Assembly (NCBI GenBank): GCA_948474755.1
Contig: CAOLHI010001806.1
Location: 1 to 64,000 of the forward strand
Length of the DNA: 64,000 nt
DNA from: Ctenosaura bakeri
Lineage: Eukaryota > Chordata > Lepidosauria > Squamata > Iguanidae
Direction of reading: 5' to 3'
The notes beneath the pieces were generated by a model. That model was not told the DNA's origin. It saw nothing but the letters and a program-made list of their open reading frames with translations, and made no database searches. Positions 25,351 through 38,922 of the stretch are shown piece by piece. Position 1 is the stretch's first letter. Every line of letters begins with the position of its first letter. Both the position numbers and the translations under genes were made by a program.

Positions 25351-26243
25351 TGTTACCCTGTTCTCTGGGGGTCCCGGGAGGGGCGCCGAAATAACCAAAC
25401 AACAATAACACAACCTTGGGGAGAATTAGCTGGAGCACGCACTAAAGCTAGCGAGAGGCAGGGTAACTTAGCAGGATCTTGCAACCCAGCGTCTACGCGG
25501 TCAGGTCAGTCAAGCAGTCAGACGGTTTAAAATAGCAAAAACAATGTTTTATTAAACACAGACAAACATTAAAGACAACACAGTCGCACAGCTAACTAAA
25601 GAATTGGAAATAGGGATTTTGGGAGGGAAATGGGTGATATGACTCCTGTCTCGTAGTCCTGGAGAGATATGAAGATTGAGTTTGTGTGTTTGGAGTCTCA
25701 GTACGTGGGACTGAGGGGACGGCTCGCCAGACACAGCAGCAGCAAAGTGGGATGGAACTCAGGAGCGATCCGAGCTGTCCGAGGAAGGTCTCGGAATAGG
25801 GGACTTTTATAGGGTGAATTGTGACTGCAGGCCATACCTTACTCGGTGAGAACAATGCGATTTAGGAGCGGGACAAAGTTTTGGAAAGGTCAAAGTTTAG
25901 TATAATTGGCTTAAAGCCGAATCAACAATAGTGTAGCCAGTATGCAAATATGGAGTGCTTAGTACAGCTTTGTAAGGTTACCTGCTCGGGGCAGGGCGCC
26001 TTTGTTAGTATAGTGCATAAACAACGAGGTGTTTGCTGGAGAGGCCCCTGAAGCGACGAGCCGGCTCTGTCCAGCCTGCCTAGGTGGAGAGTGGAATGTC
26101 CAGCAGTTATCAGCCACACCTGTTTACGTGCTTGTCCAGAGGCCTCGCAAACACATGGAGCGGGATGGCAGAGGAAAGCTGAATGGTTTGATATCAAAAC
26201 GATATCAAGTGCTATCTCCGGGTAGGCCCGGACCGCAGTAACA
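25351..26243 (-). mobile_element. Solo LTR of an endogenous retrovirus
   Basis: This 893-bp GC-richer block begins TGTTAC and ends GTAACA, a 6-bp inverted repeat with the TG...CA ends of an LTR. On the minus strand a TATAAAA box (25811-25805) is followed about 250 nt later by AATAAA (25553-25548), giving a U3-R-U5 layout. Possible 4-bp target duplications are TCAT before and TCAG after, with one mismatch. No internal region or second LTR is nearby, so it is a recombined solo LTR. The 4-bp duplication would fit a gammaretrovirus-like source. The short ORFs within are not supported. Confidence 0.65.
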
Positions 26244-28854
26244 TCAGTAAGAATATCCATAGGCAAGTACATGGCAAGTACATGGCAACCACTTGGAAAT
26301 GAACACTTGCAAGGTCCTATTTGTCTGAAAGGCGTCGAGGTGCTTGGACGTCCTGGTGATACTCTCCACCTACCCTAGCAAGGCTAAACAGTATTTGGAA
26401 AAGTTTCATGCTATGAGTATAAGGAAAATCCAGAGTATAAATGGTGGTGATACAGCTAGAGCTTCCAGCACATGACTTGAAAGGGGTGGGGGGTCTCATT
26501 GCCATTGGTTTGGAATCAGATTTTGCATGAAACAGTATGGTCTACCTCCAGTAACTACTTCCAAAAAGAGAAGTCCTATTGAGTCAGCTGCTGAGTGCCA
26601 AGTGAACAGTTGCATAAATGCCACTGGCACAATGAGTCTACTGTAGCTGGAAAGTGCAATTGGATCTAAGTGTAAGATTATTGCAGAGCTCGTAACAAGG
26701 ATGAGGGATCCCAACATGTAGGCATAATCTAGTCTTTCAGGGTTATTGGTCCACTTTGTGGAGCTTTGCTTGTTGTTCTGTTCTTTGTAGCAGAAGGGAG
26801 ATGGGGGCCTCACTGGCTGGGCTTTGAGTCACTTTACTCCTGCCCTTTCTTCAGGCTTTTCTTCTGCTTAGGCAGTATTGGAATGCTTGAATATCTGCAT
26901 GCAAACTACCCACTTAACAGACCTGAAAATTTCTTCTGAGTCAGGCTTTGCCCAGCCTGGTCTTCCAGTATTGTGATTTGCAGTTTATTTATTTTTTGCA
27001 TTTAAAAAATCTATTTTGGTTTACACTTAATGTGGGTAGGGGCTTCGTCTGTGCATGACATACTGTGAAAGGGAGCTGTGTTCCATATTCAAGCAAGCTT
27101 TCTGGTATTTTTCTGTCCCACACCTCCAGTTCTGCTCAGTCAAGTGTATAGAAGCAATAAACAGAGATTTTCATGTGTAAAAGACCTCTCACAAATTCAG
27201 GGCATTTAAAAGAAAATAAGAATACTAAAATGGAAGAAAATGTATGGAGCAGCATAAAATGCAGAAAGCCCCTCCCTTATTATCTTTGATAAATCCAGTT
27301 TGTTTCCTTTTCTATTCTCTCCCCCCTTTTTTTTTTAAGTCCAACTACATTTCTTTTGTTGTTTAACATTCGGTTTTTGATAGCAGGAGATGTTGGGAAT
27401 CTAGTAAATAAATGTAAGCTGCTCAGTTGTAAGATCCATGTTTTTGGTTAGAGAGAAAGTAGAAAAAAATGGTTTTCTTACCACAATGGAAGGTTTGTGT
27501 ACTGTTCCCTCTCTCCTGGCAGGCTATGTTGTATTAGCTCTGCCCTCCTTTTAGACAATACTCATTTCTAAATGTGCATGCGTGTAAATGAAGTATGCAA
27601 ATAGCTTCCCTTTGGTAGGATGGGGAGGTTGTTACTGAATTAAGAAATAATAATGCACCTGTTTAGTGGTTGGATTTCTAGTAGTCTTCTAATCAATAGA
27701 TATAGGAAACAGCATCTTCCTTACCTGCTCTTTGCTTCTTCCATCAAATTAAACAAGCACGCTATAGGGTTATGGAACAGTAGACTGTTTTTGGATGCTC
27801 CATTGGACCCACTGCTTTTCTGCCCAGATTAGATCCTAATGCTTTATTGGGGAGAAAAGGTGGCAAGAAAACAGATTAGCCTTTTCATTGTGGCTGATAT
27901 GACTACCAGTCTTGTAAGATCAATCTCAGATGAGCTGCTCAAATTGTCATTTGTCTACAGGGGTGACAGAAGCACTGTTTTCAGGGAGGGAGGGTGGACT
28001 TGGTACTGTTGATTTCTTGATGCTCTTGCTTTTTCTAATTGTCGCAGATAGTTCACTAGATTTAGTTTTAGTTCCTTTGTCCTGAACATTGTGCTTTTAA
28101 AAACAAAAATTGTATGAAAACTTGTGCACATTTTTGTGTTTATTTCTCGTAATACAGGGCTTTTACATGCAATTGTGCTTAATATACACATTCTTGTGAG
28201 CAATTTAGCTATTATAATGCAAGATTTTAAATGTCGTTTTCCCTTGTATATTACTTTTTGAGAGTACTTTCTTCAATGTACACATTTTTGAGCATGTTTT
28301 TGTTGCAAAACAAAGGATTATTGAATTTTGGCTTGCATGTTGTTTCAAAAGTACAGAATTAGGCACACTTGCTTTAAGATAAAAAAAACCCAAGTCCCTT
28401 CCCCATCTTGACTTTTAACAAGTTTGCCCTCTAGAGAGATCAGTGCCATGCACTTGCTATCTCCCCAAATATGTATCAGTTTCCCGGTTGTACTGAGCTG
28501 AATGAATACTTTTGTTGTTGACCTAAATCTGTTTGCTTGAAAGTAGCTTTTTTCCCCAGTTGGCATTTGTCAGGAGAGTGCCCTCTTGGGTTTATTGCCA
28601 GTAGGTGGTTCTCCTTGTGTTGATCTGGTAGAGGTTTCATCTCTGGCAATAAGTTTGGTCTGGCAACAAAGGCAGGGAAAGAGGTGCTGTCACACACACG
28701 ATTAATTCATCAGCGTAATAACTGTTCTGTATTTTCAGCTGTATGGAGGTTGTTGATCTGCTGATCTAATAGTTCTAATAATGCCTAAACGATTTAATTT
28801 TCTGTCAGTGATTGACACTTGGCTAATTGCTTATGCTTTTTCTTCTCCCCTCAG

Positions 28855-28959
28855 CTTTGACTGAAGGTTATGATGGCTCCCTTCATGAAACCAGACATGG
28901 CAGTTCAGTGCAGATCCGGCGGCGAAAGGCATCTGGGGATCTTTACTGGGCATACTCAG
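28855..28959 (+). CDS. PTPRG: PTPRG exon 2 (receptor protein tyrosine phosphatase gamma)
   Basis: This internal coding exon of 105 bp encodes the start of the mature ectodomain of receptor tyrosine phosphatase gamma, a type I membrane protein with a carbonic-anhydrase-like domain, a fibronectin III domain and two cytoplasmic phosphatase domains. It contributes two bases of a split codon, 34 full codons and one base of the next codon, so it is symmetric (phase 1-1). The core [11 protein letters not shown] followed by YWAYS matches the PTPRG segment between the signal peptide and the carbonic-anhydrase-like domain; a handful of residues differ from the mammalian sequence as I remember it. A CTAAT branch-point-like motif and a pyrimidine tract precede the CAG acceptor at 28852-28854, and the donor is GTGAGT from 28960. 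Receptor phosphatase zeta (PTPRZ1) is the nearest paralogue, but the RRRKASGD run fits gamma. Exons 1 and 3 lie outside the window. Confidence 0.95.
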
Positions 28960-30409
28960 GTGAGTTGGGCTGGATAGGAGAAGAATGATGTGAACCCTAG
29001 AGATAATGTGTTCAACAGTAAGAACAGGAGAAGAAATATGCTCACTCAGGAGAGAACCACATATAAAAACACTGCTTCATGTGCATGGCCAGGTTCACCA
29101 TTAGTCAGAGTGAGGTATATGCCTCAAGCAGTGGATTTCAGAAAAGGACAGTAAATTTTATTTTAGAAATTTTGCTTATGGACTTTTCTACCTCAGCTGC
29201 CAGACTAACTTGGCTCACATTAGGGATTATGCATCTAGATATGGGAATGGAGGTGGGGGTGAATGTGTGTGCAAAAATGCATGCACATTCCATTACCTGT
29301 CTCAGGCAGCAAACAATCTTAGGTGGCCACTTGCTGGTTTCGTTTCATCAGTTTCACTGCCATAGAAACAAGAGTTTTGCTGAGAAGTAACAAACAAGTG
29401 AAGCTTTGAAAGCACTTGACATCTTTCTCGTGCGCTCATGACTCTCCTTTCAGTTTTGGGCATTGTGTTGTAATGAGTAGTAACGCTGAAGTATTTTCCA
29501 GAGGCAGTCTTTTCAGATACTTCTCAAAAAGGCTTTCTTTTTCTTTCTGCTGATTTTCATAGCAGCACAACAATTTTAGTGAAGTGTTTTGACACTTGTC
29601 TTTCATTTTACATCAGTCTAATATGCCATCATTATCTATGCTCCTCACGCATTTCTGCCCATCCTCACTTATTGTCCACTGGTTTATGTTGAGGAGCATT
29701 ATCCTCAATAAAAGAGCATGCCTTATTCTTGTCAGTAAGAACGTATGTAGCTCCTAATGGATTTTCAACACTGGTATTCAGTCTTGGGATTTTTATCTCT
29801 TGAGTCCCTGTTTTGCAACTCATTTTCTTCCATTATTCTAACAAAGGTCTCATATTGCTTATCTCCTTTAGCTTCAAACAAATGTGCTTTCGGCTGCATC
29901 TCACAATAATGCATTAGTTCTGCTTTGCAATCACTAGGCCATCTACAACTTCTTTCTGTATATTTTAGATTCTTAATTTGTCCAGGGCCCTTTTATTTTC
30001 TGACCTGTTGCTTTAATGTTTTTTATTTCGTTTTGAAGGTTTGTTCAGCACTTAAGAAAAATATTAATGGTTAACATTTTTGTAGTGTAAGAACTACGTC
30101 TTATTTGCTGTATAAAAGTAGATGTGACATCTCACTACCCAGGCGGTAACAATGTTTATTTAATGGAAAATGTGTGGATGTGGTAAGAGATCAAGAGTTG
30201 CAGTATGGTATCATAATGTGTAGTATTCAGAAAAGAGAATTTGTTTAATGTGGAGATACTTCCATTTTTCCTTCTGGTCAGCTGAACTGTGAAGTTGGAT
30301 CAGAAATCCAGAATGAATTTTAACAGGTTTTTTACCTGCATACAAGCAAAGTATGACTCACAGACAAAATAGTATGTATAGAGTGTGTTATGTACCAGAG
30401 AGACTCACA

Positions 30410-30870
30410 AATGATTTCATGTAATACCTTGGGACCTTCCCATTTGCTAGGGTTAGGGTGTAGGACCTTCGCAAGAGTGGGAAAATTGGAAGGGAAAGGG
30501 GGAAGGGGGCTGAGGCATGATGGGGAGAATGGACACCAAACCAATTCAGGGAAAGAAGAGGGAAAGGGGATGGTTCAGTATGGTGGCCCTATACTTCCTC
30601 TCTCTTTTGCCATCTCCTTCCTTGGATATGTGGAGGGCATTGGAAGAGGGTTTGTGAATGCTGAAAAATGGGTCTGCGAGCTGTCCTTCGCTAGCCTGGC
30701 AGTGGCTTGTAGAGAAAAGGAGAGCTAGAGGTGGGTTTTTAAAGGGTTGCACGGCCTGGTTGGAGCCTTGGGAGAGAGGTCTGTGAGGTGGAGGGGTAAG
30801 GATTGGAGAAACTTGCAAATAATCAAATCTGTGAAAGTCAAACCCACAAATTTGGTGGGCCAACAGTTCT
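30410..30870. mobile_element. Tc1/mariner-type MITE, decayed, inverted relative to 59193
   Basis: The left end has GCTAGGGTTAGGGTGTAGGACC and the right end GCAAATAATCAAATCTGTGA, both characteristic of this family, around a GA-rich interior. The exact termini are worn. Confidence 0.5.
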
Positions 30871-32079
30871 TATAGTAATAGTTAAATTTGAAACAGTTTT
30901 TAAAAGAGCACAGTGATCCAATTTGGGTTTAGCAATATGCCAATATATACACAAGTCCTAGTTCCATAAATACTACCTTTCTGTCTTTCCTTTTCAATGT
31001 GCTATGACTGACAACTCATTGAGTTAATTACTGGTAGTTTCTCATTATGTCAGAACCAGGACACTCTAGTTGTTGGGACCAGAACAAACCATAATTTCAG
31101 ACCATGGTTACTTCTGGTCCTAGTTATCAAAGTTATCATGTTTGGAACCATGTTTCCAAACACAGGAAGTCTTAAAATTACAGTGGAACAGAGAGATCTT
31201 TTCAGATTTCTTTATAAGAGAACTGCACTACCGTGATACAATCACCCAGGAGTCTCTGTCTCTGATAATAGTTAAATGTCTGCCAAGTATTGACTGTAGA
31301 ATAGGGCCTTGGATGCAAATCTTAAGTCTTGTGGGTAGCATAATATGGATAACAGCAAACCTGAAGATAAGCTGGTTTTGGTTGTCTAGTCTGTGGGAAA
31401 TTATACCTCTACAGTTCGTTAGTTTAAGTGAAAACAGAATATAGCTAAAACAATATATAACACAAAGGTTTAAAAAGTTTTTAATTGAGCGTGGAAACAA
31501 ACTGCTAGCCAAACTGAAGAATAAATGTAATAAATTCCTACCAGTTTTCTCCTACCATCATTATAGTTGTTGTATTTTGCAGCAATTGCAGGGGTTACAA
31601 ACTATAATAAAGATGTTGTTTAAAGTATTTCAACAGTGATAATAAGGATTCATTCAAAGAAAATATTTTTGTGTGTGAATGTGCAAATGATTGTGCTGAA
31701 CCTTAATCTTCCTCTGCCAAGACTACCTACCTGTATTGTTACAAGTAGGGTTTTGGTTACTCATCCGTTAAGGCATCAGAGCAGAGTTCCTCAGCTCAAA
31801 TAGTTCTGACAGCCTCAATTCACTGAAGAGGGTCTTACTGCAACCTTAAGTAAAGAAAGAGGGGTTTTTTATTACTTGTGATCACAAGTAAATCTAGTTG
31901 CGTAGTGTTAATGTATATATTGGAAGAGACAAGGTCTCCTTAGAACAGATATCACCAGTCTTCTATACTTGTGTCTTGTATGCCAGTCCAGACAATGGGA
32001 CCTACACTCAAATTCATCTTTCCATCCTCACTTTGTTCTCATTCATGCAACAAAAATAATAATGGTTGACCATGTACAG

Positions 32080-32214
32080 CAGAGTGGAGAAAATGTGGAC
32101 CTTCAGATGTTATTGAACTGCAACTCTTATCCTTTTGACAGTGTAGCTGTTGAGGAGAGATCATGGGAGTTGCACTCCCAACAACATTTAAGTGCCACAT
32201 GCTCACTGTCTGTG
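32080..32214. mobile_element. hAT MITE with 8-bp duplication
   Basis: The 135-bp element carries the common squamate MITE core CCTTCAGATGTTATTGAACTG and GGGAGTTGCACTCCCAACAAC. ATGTACAG is repeated at 32072-32079 and 32215-32222. Confidence 0.65.
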
Positions 32215-32739
32215 ATGTACAGCATGGCACAACTGAACTGAAGATGCAGCTTAGGCATATGAAAAGTAAGAAAAAGGCACAGTAGCAAGCATGCGTAACT
32301 TGATGAAGTTAAGTTCATTCTGTTTTATTGCCCATAGTATTCCCTTCTTCCTTGCACAATGGAGAAGATAGTAGGGAATTAGATATTCTGGTTTCTGAAA
32401 CAAAAAACTGTTCAGGTCTTTTCTCTTGAATAATGCTATCCTTCTCACCTTGATGCAAACATACACAGAAGATATTTGAAACTGGATTAGTTAACCCTTT
32501 TAATATTCATGTGTTTCCAATTTGGTGTGCTCAGAACAGTCTTAAGCCATGGTAACAAAGTGATCCAGCACATGACTCTCTTGCTGAGACAACTTCCCTT
32601 TCAGGGCACAGTCCATTTCAGGGCACAGTTCAAAGTGCTGGTTTATGACTAATAAAGAGTTTTATGGCTTAAGGGCATGCTGTCTGAAGACCTGTAGCTC
32701 CCCATATGCGCCTTTCTGAGCCTTACAATTTTTGTGGGA

Positions 32740-33100
32740 AGTGTTTCTGGTGTGTCTGGTGAAGAAATGGAAGGGCCTTCTCAGTGGCTGCTGCTAGGTT
32801 GTGTTACTCCCTTCTGAGGGAGGGTCAGTCAGTCCCTTTCTGATCTTTTTTCGTCAGCAGGCAAAGGCCTTCTTATTTAAACAGGCATTCAGCCTTTAGC
32901 TGCTTGCGGTCAGTGGATGTGCAGTGGATGTCCTGGTTTTAATATGTTATACTTTTTAATGAGTTTTAACTCTTTTAAATTGATGTGTTAATTAGATTGT
33001 TGTTCAAAGCTTTTTGATGTTTGTACTAATGATTGTTTTAGCTTTTCTGTTTTAACCTATAGCATAAGCCATTTTGGGTCCTATACTGCGAGAAAATTTT
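32740..33100 (+). mobile_element. L2-like LINE 3' end, older copy
   Basis: It resembles the copy at 49090-49491: GAAGGGCCTTCTCAGTGG, a GGCATTCAG stretch, a T-rich 3' UTR and CCATTTTGGGTCC near the end. The tail is lost. Confidence 0.5.
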
Positions 33101-36100
33101 CACAGTGTGCTTTTGAGAGATACAGGCATTCTGTGCAGTGGAACAGGGGGAAATTTTGATAGATAGAAATCGGATCTATTGGCGTACCATGCTGCCTAAG
33201 AAGCTAAGATTCCTAAGAAGCTATAGTGCTAAGACAAAGACTCCGTTTCTGGAGCCTTTCCTGATCTTAATCAAATGCCTATCTCATAAACATAATTTTT
33301 AAATATCTGCTTTAGAAAACAGCTTATAATTAACTCTTCGGTTTGAAACTAAATCAGACTGATGTGCTAAAAGAGGGGAAATAGCTTCCTAAGAAAGAAG
33401 AGGGGGGTTTTGTACCAGCTTTACAGCACAAAATTATGTGTGGCATGCTCAGTATAAAGCTTTGCATAACTAATGAGACATTTCTCCATTATACTGTCAC
33501 AGAAGCTTAGATTAGGAATTTAAATCTTCATTTATTTCATTATTGCATGTGAAAAAGAAAAAAAAATGTTTTCTCCTTGCTGGGCAGAGAGTTGTGTATT
33601 TTTTCCCCAATGGTTATTTGCAGTTTAGGAAACTTTTTGCAAAAATTTTGAGTAGTACTTTTGTGCTGAAACTTTTCTTTGCACAAAATGTTGAGTTTTA
33701 CACAAATAAAATATTTCTGCACAAAACCTCCCATATTTTGTGCAAAACAATTTTTAAAAAAATATTTTATTTGCTATTTATTACTGCTTATGGTAGAAGA
33801 AAGCACTCATCAAAAAGATCAAAAGATCAAAAATATCTCAATAGTTGACACTTTTTTTAAATAGCATGTCTTGAGACACCATATCTGATCAAGACCAATA
33901 AAAATGTATGGATATTTTTACATTCCTACTTGAAGATTTGTTTTCCTTAAAAACGCTGTGTACATTTTTTAAAATTTTCTAATTCCATGAGATGGGGTGG
34001 GATGGGGAATTGCCTCTTATATTAATCATTAAAACTGACTGCTTACACCATGAGTGGGGAACCCTTTTGCTTTTGAGGGTTAATTTCCTCATCAGTAATC
34101 TGCCAGAGATCACATATTGTTAGTGTGTGGGGCTGAAGTTAGTGGTTGGTGGGGCTAGATAAAAAATGGATGGGATCCCCCTTTCTCAATTTCTACACAA
34201 GCTCTTTTCTCTGTTTTTTCCCCTAATAGCCATTTTGTTCTCTCACCTGTTTCCTTCTCCCCTCGGTAGACAACTTGGAGGAAGGATAAATCTTGACCAT
34301 CCTATCTTCTTTACCTTTCTGTTTCTAGCCCCCCAACACAAGGAATCTGTGTCTTCTCTGATCATATATCAAAGCACAGTTCTGTATCATTTATCACCTT
34401 CCACTCAAATTTAGAACTGTTGTTAGCAGGATTTAAAATATTGGGAACAATGCAGCCCACAGCTGAATGTGCTATCTTTAAATTCTTTTGAAACCAAGGA
34501 GGTTTAAATTAACTTCACCATTCTCTGGAATTGTGCCCATTCTCATGATAAATCTACCTTATGCCTTGAATATATTTCTCTTTTCTAAAATAATATGGTG
34601 CAGCAAGAGTGGAGATGTACGTTAATAAACAGTTGAAATGGATAGTCTGTTTCTACCTTTGTGTCTCACAAGAATGAAAATGGAATCTTAAGTGATGAAT
34701 GGCACATTTATTTAGTTTTTATTACTGAAAACGTGTTTGGAAGATTCGTTTCATCATTTTGTAGAGGGGGAAAAAGTCTTTAAGAAAGCATTTAGTCGCA
34801 TATTTCAAAACTCTGTTAAGTAGTTTGCATTTCTGAACGTTTCATTGTTAACAGGTGATGCATATTATTAAGGGTTTTTCTGTGTCTGACAGTTGTTTTC
34901 CTCTTCTGAAGTTTATTTCTGCACAGTTTTTATTTTTATCTTGGTGACAGACTCCCTAACACACGCATATCCGACTCTGGCAGAAAAGAAACTTTTGTCC
35001 ACTGCATCTTTACTCTCAGTCATTACCCTCAATCTGTTGGTTTTGCTGGTTTTTCTTCTACATATTCTTCTTTTAAATATTGACTGTTTCCAGATCGTAC
35101 AGGGCAGCTGGAGAAAGAGGCCAATCTTTTTGTTTTACATGGAATGAGCAATGATTTTTTTTCTTTTTTAATAACTGACTGTTATCTAATTTGTCATCAT
35201 TATTGTTTAAAATAAGAGTAAATGTGGGACTAGAACCAGAATGGAAGTTTGGTCAGTTCTTTCCAGAGGATTGATTTTGACGGAGTTTTCTGTTTGTTTA
35301 GTTTCATTGGTTGAGGTGTCATTTAAGAATTGGCACAGTATAATATTTACATTCATTGAAAGGAAAACATTTGTCAGGAGTTATTTTGGAGGCTATCCTG
35401 ATAGCATGGTGGACAACCATATGAAAGCCATTTAGTAGTGCCATATGGATGAGACACTAGTGTTTCAGGGCAAAGGGAGCTGTGATTCCCAGCAGAAAAA
35501 CTTGTTTCCAGCTGAGCTGCTGAGCAGCTGCTGATATCTACACCTGTAAATGAGGCATTAAAATTATTGAATTTGATATTTTTCTCCTACCCATTAACAT
35601 CACTTCTTCCCTTAAATTTAGAGTGGTTCTTAGGGTACCAAATATGGGCCAGGTATGGGTTACCCTTAGAAGGTAACTATGTCTGATGATATTAAACTGC
35701 CCTCTAACATGAAAGGAGATGAGTTATTAAAAAATGTATGGGATTTTTACAATATATAAATACATGGAAGGAGAGAGGAAGAAAAGAAAAGGGGAAAAGA
35801 ATGGAGAAGACATAAAGAAGATAAGAAAGTGGGTTAAGCACATACATAAATATAAATTGATCATATATCCAAAATACATTTATTTAGGTTACACATCTAT
35901 AAAATGTGAATGTGTTGTTAAGCAGTAAGATCATGGATGCTGAATATTTGTCTTTCCATCTGTAGTATATGAGCCTTATAGCTGTAGTAAAACCATATAG
36001 GATCTAGCTATGTTGACTGTCAGTTAAATTCCAAGTCACAGGAATATAATTTCAAATACATATGCATCTACAAATATCATAATTTTTTTCTAATTAAAAA

Positions 36101-36553
36101 TTAGTACATCTAGCCAGAATGATCACATGAACACACCAACACATATGCCATATGGACATGGAATAATTTTGACTGTATTCTGATCTTTAGCTGAAGACCA
36201 GATCTTTCTAAGCAGGCATAATAGTGGTCAGCACACTTGAAACTTTTTTTTTCTGAATTAAATATAATTTTACATCTAAAAAGATGTTAGATACTGAAGG
36301 CAGAGGGATTTTCCATTGGTTAAATTGCATAGGACAGTCTCATTCTTCAGTGCTAATGTCGTTGACACCAAATTTTGTGCTTTTTAACTGACATTTACAA
36401 GCTATACTTGATTTCACTTTTTCTGGGGATATAATGCTGCAGGAGTGATTGAGGTGCTCAGAGTTGTTGGCCTGTACATAGAGACCAAAAGGTGTTTTGT
36501 GACTACAAATACTGCTTGTGTGCATGAGAAAGACAGAGAAGTAGACAACAATA

Positions 36554-36705
36554 CAGTGGGGCTATCGGTATCTGCTAGAAAAATGGCATCCTTTATGTAA
36601 AATGGCAAAATCAGAGTTTGCTTTTGGACTTTTTAAAAAATGCTTTCAAAGACATGGTTGGTTGAATCCATGGATACAGAATCCACAGATACGGAGAGCC
36701 GACTG
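36554..36705. mobile_element. Tigger-like MITE, 152 bp
   Basis: CAGTGGGGCTATCGGTATCTG and CAGATACGGAGAGCCGACTG form inverted ends with TA on each side (36552-36553 and 36706-36707). The inner GGTTGGTTGAATCCATGGAT is typical of Tigger-derived MITEs. Confidence 0.75.
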
Positions 36706-37212
36706 TATTGAGAATGGCAAAAATTCTTGGACAGTTTATCTAAACAATAAATCCCACAGTCAGCCTGCTTCTTTGAGGATTGTTTTGCCATCTTCACATT
36801 GGGATTATCCTATACACTTGGATTACTGTGAATTGTAACTGATTAGAGATTGTATGTCATGCCATGTTGATAGTAGAAACTGAAGGCAACACCAATCTTT
36901 TCTCCTGTAGTAGGACAGATCATAAAACATTGCAGCCAAAGTGATGCAAAATTGGTTCGTTCCAGAGTTACCAAGCAAGTCCAGTGAAATGATTGCAAAA
37001 TTTGTTTCCAACACCTATGACAGCACATCCATAAACAATGGAACTTGTGGCCAGGCTCTGCATTCAGCAGTCTTTAAATTCAGCATCTGTATGGACATCA
37101 GGAGTTTTTATATGTCTATGGGAGAAAGACAGAAGAAAAAGTGCTTCTTCACAACAAGTACTAATGTTTTAATTCTTTGTTTTAGTTACTGGTTATTAAG
37201 ATGAATTGTCTA

Positions 37213-37359
37213 CATCAGATTGGGCAATTGTGGCACCCTCGAGATGTTACTAAACTGCAAACCTCAGCAGCCCTAGCCAGCATCACCAGTGGTAACAGTG
37301 GACAATTATGATAGCTGCAGTCCAACAACATCTGGAGAATCATAAGCTGCCCACCCTAG
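37213..37359. mobile_element. hAT-like MITE, same core
   Basis: ATTGGGCAATTGTGGCACCC at the left and GCTGCCCACCCTAG at the right are inverted; the core CAGCAGCCCTAGCCAGCATC and TAGCTGCAGTCCAACAACATC is the usual one. Flanking duplications are not clear. Confidence 0.6.
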
Positions 37360-38922
37360 TCTCTGTCTTTTGGTGGCCGTGGTCTCTCCTTGAAGGCATT
37401 TCCCTCAGATGCAACTAAGAGTTCTTGTGAATTCAAGCATATTCCATAGAGGTTGCTTCCTTTTATTGTGCCAGGAAAAAGGGCTGCCTCACACTTCACA
37501 TGGCAGGTATGTGTGCTATTGCTGGGGTAGAATTACATTGGTGCTTTCTTCATTAAATACAAAAAGTTAAAGGTGCAAATATACATTTCTAAATGCACAG
37601 TAGGGATGTATTGAGAAGCTTCTGGAGAGATGCAGCTAATTGAGGCTAGCTGAACTACGTCCACAGATGTTCATAGCATACTTGCTATTCACTGTTCTTG
37701 TGTTAATGGCAACAAATGCTGGAGTAAAAGTAATTTCTGTGAAGGGGTGCCACATTTGTGTGTCTTACATGCTGGACACACAATTCCACTTCTTCATGTT
37801 GATAAATTTATTGTAAAGCCTTCCTATTCCAATTTTGCATCACATACTCAAATGAATATGCAAGTGGTCTAATCAGTGAGGTACCCCATTACAGCATTTT
37901 GGAGTGACACACCTGCCCAGCTTGGTCTGTAAGTCACTGAGTGCAAACACATTCACATTTATATTTAGTCAAGTAGAAAATCCTGATCTGTGAATAGAAA
38001 AAAAAAATTGTACAAAGGGGTTCATGAATCCGTGTCCATTACTTCTTATGCTTCTGAGATATGGGTTGGTAATGGACCATCAAGAAAGAATATCAGTTAT
38101 GCAGGCAGAAGTAAAGGGGGAGAGGCTCTGTTTGGCATGAAAACAAATGTATTTCACCACCTGCCCATGTGTCTTTTTCTTCTCAAGCATCTTCAATAAC
38201 TTTTTTTAAAAAACGTTATCTATTTCCCTTTCTGCGATTAGGGCTAAATTTTCAGTTAGTGTTTCTTTCATTGTGATGGACGCCAGAAGTATCATGGGGC
38301 AGATTGTGGACATATCTTGATTTGGAACACTGCTCAATGAGATGAGGTTTGCAGCTGTTTCTGTCACCCTGAGGCAGGGCTTCCTTATCTGTGGCGAAGT
38401 GTCTGGAAGGTCAGAAAGTTCATAGATCCAACAGGCTAGGACCTAGTAGAAAGATTATTAGTATATTACATTGTGTGTGTTTTTCAGACATAATTTATAC
38501 TGGACATTTAGAAACATTTTCTGTGAGAGTGAGTGTTAGAAGTTACATACTTCCTCTTCAGTTTATGGCCACATTATGTGCCTAAGGCAACAACTGCAAT
38601 TACTGACATTGTGAAATAATGGTTGATGCTGATTGTGTGTGCGTGTGTGCACGCTGTGTGTTTTAAAAGATGCTCTTAGTAGAGCTTGGCTGCTGGGGGC
38701 TACAGAGAGCCATCAGATATTTCTGATTATTTCTACACAAGTCACTAAGTACCTGTACATCAGTGGGATGAGTTAAGAAGCAGCAGAGTTTGTGTAGTGA
38801 GAACCACAAGTACACTTCCCTCCTCTCTTTCCATTGACAGCTACTGAAATAGCTGGAAAGTCCTTCCAAGCATGCAGTTTTTACTTGTTCCTTATTCTGC
38901 CCAGTGCTACAGCAAGATCTGA

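Larger units (their letters stand above)
1..28854 (+). other. PTPRG: PTPRG intron 1, 3' part
   Basis: Everything upstream of the exon acceptor is inferred to be intron 1 of PTPRG, which is very long in other vertebrates. It contains the nested opposite-strand ORF at 11121-11789 and the repeats listed separately. The long stretches between listed features (for example 1145-3794, 4776-6190, 19251-22139, 23204-25350 and 26244-28854) are AT-rich and show no exon-like splice-bounded ORF, RNA gene or clear element to me, apart from degenerate MITE and LINE fragments. Confidence 0.85.

Noticed and set aside
26496..26813. 105-codon minus-strand ORF next to the solo LTR
   Set aside because: I considered a retroviral fragment, but there are no conserved motifs and no second LTR.
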